Assembly: GCA_900472785.1 (NCBI GenBank)
Contig: UCJH01000004.1
Coordinates: 1 to 64,000 of the forward strand
DNA: 64,000 nucleotides
Direction: 5' to 3'
DNA from: Hyphomicrobiales bacterium
GTDB lineage: Bacteria; Pseudomonadota; Alphaproteobacteria; Rhizobiales; Rhizobiaceae
This document shows positions 54,261 through 62,216 of the stretch, piece after piece (position 1 is the first letter of the stretch; every line of letters starts with the position of its first letter). A program made the translations under genes and the position numbers. Below the pieces are notes generated by a model. That model searched no databases, had not been told where the DNA came from, and saw only the letters and a list, made by a program, of their open reading frames with translations.

Positions 54261-55520
54261 TCAGAGGCCGACGATGGCTCTGGCCGAGGGCAGCGCGGCA
54301 GCGCCAATCACAACGTATCCAGGGGCATTCGGGTGGGCTTGGTCCGTGGTCATTCCGAGCGCGTACTGACGCTGGCCGTCCCCGTCGATAACACCGTAAA
54401 CCGAAGCGAATGCCGGGGCGTAGTTGATGCCGTATGCTTCGACTTCCGCATTGTAGGCTTCGCGCCGGTAGTCCGACGTGACATCCTTGATCGCACTGTT
54501 GAAGCAGTACCAGTCGGTGGTCACCACCGGGATATCCAGGCTGTCCCATGCTGTGAGAGCAAGGGCGTAGCCACGCCGGTTAAGCTCAACGTCCGAAGCC
54601 AGAAGCTCCGTGTTGGCGCCAGCGGTCGGGACACCATTCCAAGAGCCTTGCGACTGATAGACGAATGTCGGCTTGATCGGCTGGTCGGTAACCCGAGCGG
54701 GTCTCGCAGAGCAGTAGTCAACTGCGCGGTTCGCGATCTGGGCCATCGACGTGCCCTGCCAACCAATGTTTGCCACCTCAACCGGAATACCGGACTCAGC
54801 CGCGAGGAGATTGGCGACAGCTACCGGCATACCAGCGCCGAGGCGGGTGTCTCCCAGGCCCTGCATGGTGCTGTCACCATTGGCCATGATCGTGATGACG
54901 CGGCCTCGGGCCAGATACTGGACACCGATCAGGGGTGAGATCGACCCCGCTACTCCAGCCGCCCAGGCACTCTCGGAGGAACCAGTCCCCCAGGTGTCCG
55001 ACCGGCGCGTGTTGAAGTAACGCCCGTCCGTGGAGGCTTCCCAGGCGGACGTGTTGTTCGAAGAGTTGCCCCTGAGGATCAGCGGGTTTGCGGCTGCGAG
55101 ATTAGTGCGGACGACCAGGAGAGGTTTCGTACCGCCGTCGTTTCGAGCGATAGACGAAAGCTGTATCCAGTCCGAAATCAGCAGCGCCACGCGGCTGGCC
55201 GCCGAGGGGGCGTTGACCGCGCCAGTGGTCGCCCCATTGAAAGTGACCGTAGCAATAGCGCCAAACGCGGGGGAAGTCCCTGTATTGGAGACAGGGTAGA
55301 CGTTCGCGCCGGTGATCGAGAGGTTGGCCGCATTGAGACCAGCGTTCTGGGAAACCCCATAGATCAGGCGGACAGCATCGAAGTCAGCCTGGAGTTCCAT
55401 CTTGTCACGGAAGTTCTTGACGGTGGTCGCGTCGTGCGAGACCATTTCGCCGAAGAGGATGCGTGTTGCGATGCGGCCGGGATCGGCCCGGTGCTTTCGA
55501 AGACCGATTGGTCTGGGCAT
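54261..55520 (-). CDS. SGNH/GDSL hydrolase of the phage tail module
   Basis: 419 residues. The C-terminal half (about 205-415) has the SGNH blocks: GDS with Ser217 in IMANGDSTMQG, Gly253 in NIGWQGTSM, and the D393-x-x-H396 pair in TTDQAHPNAPGY. The usual block III GxND is not clear. The first 200 residues are beta-rich and may bind glycan or the fibre. Such esterases in tail modules remove acetyl groups from capsule or LPS sugars. It lies between terminase genes, next to the tail fibre region. Confidence 0.75.
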   Translation of the reverse strand: MPRPIGLRKHRADPGRIATRILFGEMVSHDATTVKNFRDKMELQADFDAVRLIYGVSQNAGLNAANLSITGANVYPVSNTGTSPAFGAIATVTFNGATTGAVNAPSAASRVALLISDWIQLSSIARNDGGTKPLLVVRTNLAAANPLILRGNSSNNTSAWEASTDGRYFNTRRSDTWGTGSSESAWAAGVAGSISPLIGVQYLARGRVITIMANGDSTMQGLGDTRLGAGMPVAVANLLAAESGIPVEVANIGWQGTSMAQIANRAVDYCSARPARVTDQPIKPTFVYQSQGSWNGVPTAGANTELLASDVELNRRGYALALTAWDSLDIPVVTTDWYCFNSAIKDVTSDYRREAYNAEVEAYGINYAPAFASVYGVIDGDGQRQYALGMTTDQAHPNAPGYVVIGAAALPSARAIVGL

Positions 55521-55522
55521 CG

Positions 55523-55657
55523 TTAAATTCTTTCCATCATAAATTCGCCGTCACTGTCCCGGAGGATCGTGCCGTCGCTGTCCTTGAGGAAAATCCAGCC
55601 GGACGGCAGGCCACCCGCGATCAGCTTGAAGCCCAGGAGGGCCAAGATCGTTTTCAT
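55523..55657 (-). CDS. Small phage protein with hydrophobic N terminus (44 aa)
   Basis: MKTILALLGFKLIAGGLPSG, then a doubled acidic element KDSDGTIL/RDSDGEFM and a short end MMERI. The start overlaps the TerS stop (TAAATG) and the stop lies 2 bp before the SGNH start, so it is tightly embedded in the operon. It could be a small membrane or lysis-related protein; I do not recognise it. Confidence 0.5.
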   Translation of the reverse strand: MKTILALLGFKLIAGGLPSGWIFLKDSDGTILRDSDGEFMMERI

Positions 55658-55891
55658 TTAGTTGGACTTTCGGTACTGCTGGTCCTCGTCGTGGAAGACG
55701 GGAAATTGAGAGGCGAGTGAGGCCACGGCAGCGTTCTTGTCTGCTCGGGCTTCGACGCCGTTGTCCTTGAGGAACTTGATGGCATTCGAGATGTCAGCGG
55801 CAGTTGCCGAGCCGTCCTTGATGCGGTTCATCAGCTCCTCGGCCACAATGCCGTGCAGAGCGGCCATCGTTGCGATTGAGGCAGCGCTCAT
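55658..55891 (-). CDS. Terminase small subunit (T7 gp18-like, DNA maturase A)
   Basis: 77 residues, all helical: MAALHGIVAEELMNRIKDGS, TAADISNAIKFLKDNGVEA and a charged end. This pattern (a helix, then TAADxxNAxKFLKDNxI) is usual for the small maturase of T7-like phages, which binds the packaging site and recruits TerL. The position, shortly before TerL with only an SGNH gene and two small ones between, supports the call. Confidence 0.75.
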   Translation of the reverse strand: MSAASIATMAALHGIVAEELMNRIKDGSATAADISNAIKFLKDNGVEARADKNAAVASLASQFPVFHDEDQQYRKSN

Positions 55892-55894
55892 GGG

Positions 55895-56122
55895 TTAACC
55901 TGCGATTAGACTGAGAAGGCGGTCCTTGAACAGCATTGCGGCGGTCCCGGCAGTCGCCAGGGCACCTGAGTACCAGTGGAGCTTGAAGCGAAGGTTCGTG
56001 ACCTCGGTCTTGAGGGTGTCATAGTCTTCGCGAAGCCGCTCCTGGTTGATGAGCAGCGCGTCTTGCTTGCCCTCGATGCGCCCGAGGGAGCGCTGGAGTT
56101 CGTTGAGTATTGAGTTGTCCAT
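55895..56122 (-). CDS. Holin-like membrane protein with coiled coil
   Basis: 75 residues: a heptad-rich N-terminal helix (ILNELQRSLGRIEGKQDALL through about residue 45) and one C-terminal membrane segment (WYSGALATAGTAAMLF). In T7-like genomes a small holin gene lies between the tail fibre and the terminase genes, as here. The coiled coil could alternatively make it a spanin-like or scaffold protein. Confidence 0.6.
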   Translation of the reverse strand: MDNSILNELQRSLGRIEGKQDALLINQERLREDYDTLKTEVTNLRFKLHWYSGALATAGTAAMLFKDRLLSLIAG

Positions 56123-56145
56123 GGGATTTCTTAGGGAGAAGAAGA

Positions 56146-56173
56146 GGCCCCTCCAGGGTTAACCGGAAGGGCC
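56146..56173 (-). terminator. Hairpin after the tail fibre gene
   Basis: On the minus strand GGCCCTTCC pairs with GGAGGGGCC (9 bp with one U-G, 10-nt loop), followed by TCTTCTTCTCC. It sits 10 bp after the tail fibre stop and would reduce read-through into the lysis/packaging genes. Confidence 0.5.
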
Positions 56174-56183
56174 GAGGTGATCG

Positions 56184-58532
56184 TTAGACCACCTTCGTTA
56201 TGCGCAGATCGCCAATGGCTCCCCGCTGGTTGTCCAAGGTCAGGAGACCGGTGTCGCTCATAGTCAGCGTCAGTGTGCTAGCGGTGGACCCAGGGGTTCC
56301 CCCGGTGGCGAGGGCCACGTTGGACACCGATGCTGCACCGTAGAAGGCGAACTGGTTCGCAGCACCCACGCCGAGGCGGTAGGCCACCATGAACTGAGCC
56401 AGGGAGGCCCCACAGGAGATCGCGAGGATACCATCACCATCAGGAACCTGGAGCGACTGCTGGCCGTTGGCGGCGAACGTCAGTACCTTGAAGCTGGAGA
56501 TTTTCGCTACCCGGAGGCTCTCGATCCAGGTGTCGGTGGACGCCTGGGAGAAGTTGTTCCCGACTGTACTGTAGAGGAACGCCGCCGAACCCTTCACACT
56601 GTTGTTGTTCGTGTTGAACACTTCCAGATGAAGGTAGACGAGAGCCGAGCAGCTTGCGTCCACGATACCGCTTGTGAGCACGTCCGGGACGATATTCGTC
56701 AGACGGGCTGCAAGAGCTGTGGAGGACAGAACCGGGGAGTAAGCATCCTGGCGAACAATCGAGGTGCACGATCCGATATGGCGAATGTTGTCCATGAAGA
56801 ACCGGCTGTTCGCGATACGCTGCGTCGGGCTACCATCATCGCCTAGTGCAAACGCACGACCGGCAATCCAGAGGTGATCCACGTCGCCGTTATGCTGGAC
56901 GTTGCGAATGGTGACACTGGAACCCCAGCCGTAGATGACAGCACCAATGTTACCACTGAGCCCCTGCCCGATACCCGTGCCCGTCGTTGGCCATCCACCC
57001 TTCTGGGCGATGTAGTCGGCATCGTTGTAGCCCTGTACATCCGTGATGAGGACGTTCTGGGCCTCGCCAAGCATGATGACGCCGGACTTGTACCGTGCCG
57101 AGGACGACGACGGGAAGGAGGGGCAGAAACCGCAGTTGTGATAGGTGACGCCCTGGATGCGAACCATGAAGTCCGCCGCTTCGCGGTCGGGGTCCTCATT
57201 CGGGTCACGCGCCTGGAGTCCAATTGCGACTTGGCAGTCTTCAAAGTGGCTGTCTGTGATGCTGATGCGAGTGGTTTGCTCAGTGCCGTCCAGGCCGTTC
57301 GAAAACGAACCCTCGTTTCCGCGTACCCAGATGCCGAGATAGTTCCGTTCGAACCGGTTACCACGCATGAAGATGTCGCGGACACCGCCGTCAAGGCCCA
57401 CACCCTTGCCGCCATAGCCACCCGAGGAAATACCGAAGTTGGCCGTAGCGCCTTTGAAGGTGCAGTTGGTGATGCGGCCCCTTGCGGCTCCACGAGCGAG
57501 ACCGAAGCAGTTCTCGGAGTTCGTGGTGTTGCCGCCGTAGGTGATGAGAGACAGGTCAATCGTGAGACCATCAAACCAGAAGTCTGAGACAGCGCGTTCG
57601 CTCTGGATCGGGGAGACGTTGGTGACGAAGGCCCCAGTGGAACCCGAGTAACCCCCGACCTTAGCCGCCAGGGTCCCGCCGTTCGATCCCTTGACAGTCA
57701 GCTTATTGCGGATGAGCAAAGGACCACTGGCGTAATAGGTCTTGCCGACGATCTTCAGCGGCTTCCCGATGAGGGCCGCAAGGTTGAAAGCTGCCTGGAG
57801 GGCCGTCTTGTTGTCTGCATTCAGCGACGATGCACCGAACCACTCAGGGTAAACCCCGCCGTGGAACTGGCGGACCCAAGCACCCGAGGACGCTGCAACG
57901 GCGTCCGACTTGATGTAGATCGCCTCCTGGGTGTCAGCCGCCACCTGGGCAGAGAAGTCACCCGTGGTCCACTTGAAGACACCCAGGCGCTCACCGTCGC
58001 GGAGGTCGGTGGTGATCTTGGTGCCGGTGTTGAGCGCCTTCAGGGCCGTGCGGGTCGTGACCGTGATCGTGTCCGCATTTCCAGGCGTGTTAGCCGCCGT
58101 CGCCGCCGCGTAGGCAGTTGCCTCAACGAACTCACGGTTAGCCGCGTCATTCAGGTCAACCGGATCGGCAACCTGGGTTACCCTCAGGTTCGCCATGTTC
58201 CAGTTGCCTGAGAGGGTCTTGACTGGGAGCTGGTCGCTGACCTCCTGGGCGATGAAGACGGACTGGATGAAGGAGGCGTTGAGATCGACCGAGAGGAGGA
58301 CGGAGCCGTCCGTATAGGTGTTTACGGGTTCATCCTTGGGGGTCTCTCGGTAAATCCGAAGGTCCCCGACCGGAGCCGGGGAGATCGAGATCATGAAGGT
58401 CGAGGAGAAGGTGAACGCCACTTCAATGCCATCGACTGTCGCCTTTACATGGGACCTGGAGAGGTACTCAAAGGGCAGCGGATAGGCAGTCTGGACCCCG
58501 GTTTGGCCGGGGTACACAATGCTTGTAGCCAT
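56184..58532 (-). CDS. Tail fibre / tailspike: T7-type N terminus with beta-helix region
   Basis: 782 residues. The first 150 match the T7 tail-fibre head-binding domain (YPGQTGVQTAYPLPFEYLSR, then GDLRIYRETPKDEPVNTYTD and VFIAQEVSDQLPV). After a linker, FHGGVYPEWFGA near 225 opens a right-handed beta-helix of about 370 residues (KTALQAAFNLAALIGKPLKI, then repeated short strands such as GGVRDIFMRGNRFERNYLGI). A C-terminal beta-rich part follows. It should bind and perhaps cut host surface polysaccharide. Catalytic residues cannot be assigned by eye. Confidence 0.85.
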   Translation of the reverse strand: MATSIVYPGQTGVQTAYPLPFEYLSRSHVKATVDGIEVAFTFSSTFMISISPAPVGDLRIYRETPKDEPVNTYTDGSVLLSVDLNASFIQSVFIAQEVSDQLPVKTLSGNWNMANLRVTQVADPVDLNDAANREFVEATAYAAATAANTPGNADTITVTTRTALKALNTGTKITTDLRDGERLGVFKWTTGDFSAQVAADTQEAIYIKSDAVAASSGAWVRQFHGGVYPEWFGASSLNADNKTALQAAFNLAALIGKPLKIVGKTYYASGPLLIRNKLTVKGSNGGTLAAKVGGYSGSTGAFVTNVSPIQSERAVSDFWFDGLTIDLSLITYGGNTTNSENCFGLARGAARGRITNCTFKGATANFGISSGGYGGKGVGLDGGVRDIFMRGNRFERNYLGIWVRGNEGSFSNGLDGTEQTTRISITDSHFEDCQVAIGLQARDPNEDPDREAADFMVRIQGVTYHNCGFCPSFPSSSSARYKSGVIMLGEAQNVLITDVQGYNDADYIAQKGGWPTTGTGIGQGLSGNIGAVIYGWGSSVTIRNVQHNGDVDHLWIAGRAFALGDDGSPTQRIANSRFFMDNIRHIGSCTSIVRQDAYSPVLSSTALAARLTNIVPDVLTSGIVDASCSALVYLHLEVFNTNNNSVKGSAAFLYSTVGNNFSQASTDTWIESLRVAKISSFKVLTFAANGQQSLQVPDGDGILAISCGASLAQFMVAYRLGVGAANQFAFYGAASVSNVALATGGTPGSTASTLTLTMSDTGLLTLDNQRGAIGDLRITKVV

Positions 58533-58541
58533 GTTTGGAAG

Positions 58542-61500
58542 TTACTTTTTGATCGCAAATGCAGCATCCAGAGGGGAACCCTTGGTTTGCTGAATGCCAA
58601 CGCCAAGAGCCTCAGCGGCCTTCTCGGTGGTGGAAAGAGTGGATGCCAGCGGGATAGGAGAGCCGTAGCGGCTTTCCTTGAAGACCCCTGGGTTCACCAC
58701 GAGTTCGTCCTTGAGCTGGTCTTTCGTCTGTTTCTTGAAGTGTCCGAAGACAGCGTTCCAGACCTTCACCCGAGCGTCGGGCGTGAGACCATCGTAAGAC
58801 GGGGTTTCCACGAGGCGCGTGACAGCGTCCTTGAAGTTCTCGCCCTTCTTGATGAGGACCTTGCCGATGTCGTATCGGTCACCCTGGGATGCCGTCGAGA
58901 CCAGTTTGTCCTCGGACGTGCGGCCCTCATAGAGGTACTCGCGATAGGCGTCCCACCCGTTCTTCCCCGAGGTTGTCTCAAGGGTTACCAGGGAGGGCAT
59001 CTGCGCCGACGAGAAAGCCCCGCCGACATCGATACCCATCGCCTTCCAGAACGGCTTGTCGAAGACAGCGTCCGGCTTGGGTGGCAGGAGAGCCAGGCCC
59101 TCGGTCTTGTTCAAGAAGACGAACTCTTTGCGGACTGGGGAGTCCACGTCGAGGGCCTTCATGTTCAACGGATCGATGCCTCGGCCGAAGCCGTGGACCA
59201 CAGGTTCCCCGAGGAAATCCAGGCGCTTGTAGCCGACCGGGAGGCCAGCGGAGGCGAGGAAGTTGGAGTAGAAGTCGTAGCCTTCGTACTGTTCAAGATT
59301 GGTGTTCTTGGCGACCATCTTGAGGGGACCGGGGGTGTACTGCATCGCGTACTTCTGCCCGTAGCGGACAAGAGCACCGGCATCGCCTTCGGTCATGGCT
59401 TCATCGACCGCCGTGGCTAGATCGAACACGCCTTGCGCCGCTGCGCTATCCTGGAACAACGTCAAACTAGTGTAGACCAGTGCCGGGACGTAATTCAGGA
59501 GGTCATCGTAGACCGAGTTGTCGGCGTTGTAGTTGCCGTCCTGCATCTGCAACTGGTGATCCAGCTCCATGTCTCGCAGCATCCCAGCCAGCATAAGCGG
59601 GGCTGAGAACGGCAGGAGACGATTAAGGTCGGTCGAGACGCCATTGATGATGATGGAGTTCGGCGGATATTCCTCGAACGCCCTCTTCTTGGCGTCCCAG
59701 CGCTTCAGGCCGGACGAACCGGTGATCTCGATGTTGTCGTTGAGAGCCACAGCTCCCAGTGTCGAGGCGGTCAGCGCCATGCCCATACGATGGCGACCGA
59801 TCGCTCGGGCCTGGGCGGCGGAACCGTTGGTCCCCGTGAAGTCATCGAGTGCCTTGAGGGTCTTGGGGAGCCTCTGGAGCCACGAGCCCTGCTTGGTGCG
59901 GGACATGGCGCGTAGTGCGGCTGGCATCCCAGGCGGGACGATGTACTGCATGGCATCAGATCCGATATTGACGAGCGTCCTGAAGAACGGCACGGCGGAT
60001 CGGGCGATGAGACCTGGGAAGTCGTCGCGGTTACGCACGTTGTCGATGGCCTGGGCCAGTTTGCCCGTGGCGTATCGCGTGTCGAGCGCCTGTTGCCACG
60101 AGGTCCTGGAGACATCGTTGCGGTACATGACGTTGGTCAGGCGACCCGCCTCATCGAACTGGTCCTGGGCGAACTGCTTGGCGATCTGCTTAGCCTCCAC
60201 CCTGCCCTTGCCCGACTTGAGCGCGAGTTCCAGGCCATCGGCGTAGGCCAGCCCGAAGGCTCGGGTTGACTTCCAGAACTCAGAGGAAGCCATGGAGAGG
60301 TCCGTGGCGAACTTGAACAGGCGGACCATCAGGAGCCTCATGGGTTTCCCCGCGAGGTTCTCGTAGTCCAGGATGGACGAATGAGCGCCCTCTGTGATGT
60401 CGAAGTCGTCCAGGACGCCCTTGCCTTTGACAAAGGACTTCTTGGCGATGCTGGCGGCGGTCTTGAAGGCCGAGGCGTACCCGGCGTATTCCGCACCGGC
60501 CCGTGCAAAGTTGCCCTTGGCGAGGCCGTGCTCCAGGAAAGGCAGGAGCATGTTGTTGACGGTGTTGGACACCACTTCCAGGCCGGTCGTGGAGAGCTGA
60601 CCGAGGAGTGCCGCCGACTGGATGTCCTTGACCATGCGGACAAAGGACGCCGTGGCGGCTGTGCGTTGCTCGGGGGTGAGCTTGGCGGTGGCATTCTGTC
60701 GGAGGTTGGCGAGGACGCCCTGGCGCTCCAGGTCGAACTTGGTGAACATATCGTCCAGCTCAGGCATGACCTTGGTGATGTCGATCCCCAGCTCATCCCA
60801 TTTCAGGGCATTGGCCGTGACGAACTCCACCTTGTCGGAGAAGAGGTCGAACCCGAGGTCCTTGTAGGCATCCTTAGCCCACTTCTCGGCCTGGAGGACT
60901 TCTTCGAAGCCACCGTTGGGCAGGAGGCCCTTGCGGTCGAGGAGCTGGTAGGACGCCGAGGAACCGTAGAGCCGGTAAAGCTCACCGATTTCACCGATGG
61001 TGTCACTGTAGTCCGCCATGGTCTGCTTCCAAGCGGCCTTCGTCTTGATGGACGGGTCCGAGCGGATCAACTGAATGGTCTCATCGAAGCTATCGCTGAG
61101 ATGCTTCATGGTTTCCTTCAGGACCGCGTTCTGGAACGGGTTGATGTAGGCAGCTTCCACGGCGTTGTTCGCCGCCACACCCTTGCGGAGATTGGCGAGG
61201 ACCGCCGAGTGATCCCCTTGGGCCAGAGCCTTGTGGATTGTGTCGGAGTAGTTGACGAGGTCGGCTTTCCGGGCGGTACGGAACTGGTCGAGCCCTTCGG
61301 CCACCTGTCCGGCCCGTTCACCCAGGCGCTTGAATGAGTTGAAGACGTTGTCGTTGAAGACCTTGCGGAGTGCCGGGTCAATATCGTCGGTGATCACGGG
61401 GTTCGCGCCGGTTTCCCGGAGCTGGGCAAGCTGGGCCACACGCTTTCGAGCGGCACCCTTGGTGATCTTTTCGGCCTCAGCGGTCGGCAGGACATTGTCC

Positions 61501-62207
61501 ACACGGAACGCTTCGGCTTCCTTGGCGATACTGGCGATCTCTTCCACCGGAGCACCACGGCTAAGGGCCTTGATAGCCTTGGCGGCGAGACCGAAGGCAC
61601 CCATGAAAGCAGCGTCGGTGATGATGTTAGTGACCAGCGCCTTGGAGGTCGCGGTGAACTCATCGTCCTCGGGGTTTACCACCAGGATATCCGGGGTTAC
61701 CCCTGGGGCGATCTCTTCCATGACGTTGGCAAGGTTCTGGTCGTCGGCAAACGTGAGGGTTGCGACCCCCGCACCCGCTACGACACCGGCCCAGCCGCCC
61801 GTACCGATGGTGGCAGCGACTACCGGAGCAGCCTGACCGACACCTTCGGCAAGAGTTTCGCCAAGGCCCTTCTCGCTTTCGAACTTCGGATCGAGACCCT
61901 GGGAGAAGTCCCGGAGGTCCTGTCCGCCTTCCCCGATGACACTCTCGGGGAGGAGGTTTTCCCCGAGGATCGCCGTGGCGTTAAGGGCACCCTGCCCGAC
62001 ATCGACAGCGGTCCCCGCGATGGTCCCGAAGAACCCCGAGGAGCCCGGATTGTCGATGATGTCTTGTACTTCTTGTTCCGTCTTGCCGGTGATCTTGGCG
62101 AAGTCGGAGGCCGCATTAGGATACTGCTGCGGGTTGGAGCGGACACGCTCCATGAGTTCAGCGGACGGGAGGTACGTCCCATCCTTCTGCGGTTCCCAAG
62201 ATGACAT
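58542..62207 (-). CDS. Internal virion / DNA ejection protein (T7 gp16-like)
   Basis: 1221 residues. Its size, its position before the tail fibre gene and its long helical, Ala/Glu/Lys-rich sequence with hydrophobic patches (PVVAATIGTGGWAGVVAGAG near 130) are those of the large core protein ejected into the host to form the transenvelope channel. Unlike T7 gp16, no lytic transglycosylase motif is seen at its N terminus; that domain is in the upstream gene. AAGGAAACTCA lies before the ATG. Confidence 0.75.
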   Translation of the reverse strand: MSSWEPQKDGTYLPSAELMERVRSNPQQYPNAASDFAKITGKTEQEVQDIIDNPGSSGFFGTIAGTAVDVGQGALNATAILGENLLPESVIGEGGQDLRDFSQGLDPKFESEKGLGETLAEGVGQAAPVVAATIGTGGWAGVVAGAGVATLTFADDQNLANVMEEIAPGVTPDILVVNPEDDEFTATSKALVTNIITDAAFMGAFGLAAKAIKALSRGAPVEEIASIAKEAEAFRVDNVLPTAEAEKITKGAARKRVAQLAQLRETGANPVITDDIDPALRKVFNDNVFNSFKRLGERAGQVAEGLDQFRTARKADLVNYSDTIHKALAQGDHSAVLANLRKGVAANNAVEAAYINPFQNAVLKETMKHLSDSFDETIQLIRSDPSIKTKAAWKQTMADYSDTIGEIGELYRLYGSSASYQLLDRKGLLPNGGFEEVLQAEKWAKDAYKDLGFDLFSDKVEFVTANALKWDELGIDITKVMPELDDMFTKFDLERQGVLANLRQNATAKLTPEQRTAATASFVRMVKDIQSAALLGQLSTTGLEVVSNTVNNMLLPFLEHGLAKGNFARAGAEYAGYASAFKTAASIAKKSFVKGKGVLDDFDITEGAHSSILDYENLAGKPMRLLMVRLFKFATDLSMASSEFWKSTRAFGLAYADGLELALKSGKGRVEAKQIAKQFAQDQFDEAGRLTNVMYRNDVSRTSWQQALDTRYATGKLAQAIDNVRNRDDFPGLIARSAVPFFRTLVNIGSDAMQYIVPPGMPAALRAMSRTKQGSWLQRLPKTLKALDDFTGTNGSAAQARAIGRHRMGMALTASTLGAVALNDNIEITGSSGLKRWDAKKRAFEEYPPNSIIINGVSTDLNRLLPFSAPLMLAGMLRDMELDHQLQMQDGNYNADNSVYDDLLNYVPALVYTSLTLFQDSAAAQGVFDLATAVDEAMTEGDAGALVRYGQKYAMQYTPGPLKMVAKNTNLEQYEGYDFYSNFLASAGLPVGYKRLDFLGEPVVHGFGRGIDPLNMKALDVDSPVRKEFVFLNKTEGLALLPPKPDAVFDKPFWKAMGIDVGGAFSSAQMPSLVTLETTSGKNGWDAYREYLYEGRTSEDKLVSTASQGDRYDIGKVLIKKGENFKDAVTRLVETPSYDGLTPDARVKVWNAVFGHFKKQTKDQLKDELVVNPGVFKESRYGSPIPLASTLSTTEKAAEALGVGIQQTKGSPLDAAFAIKK

Positions 62208-62216
62208 TGAGTTTCC

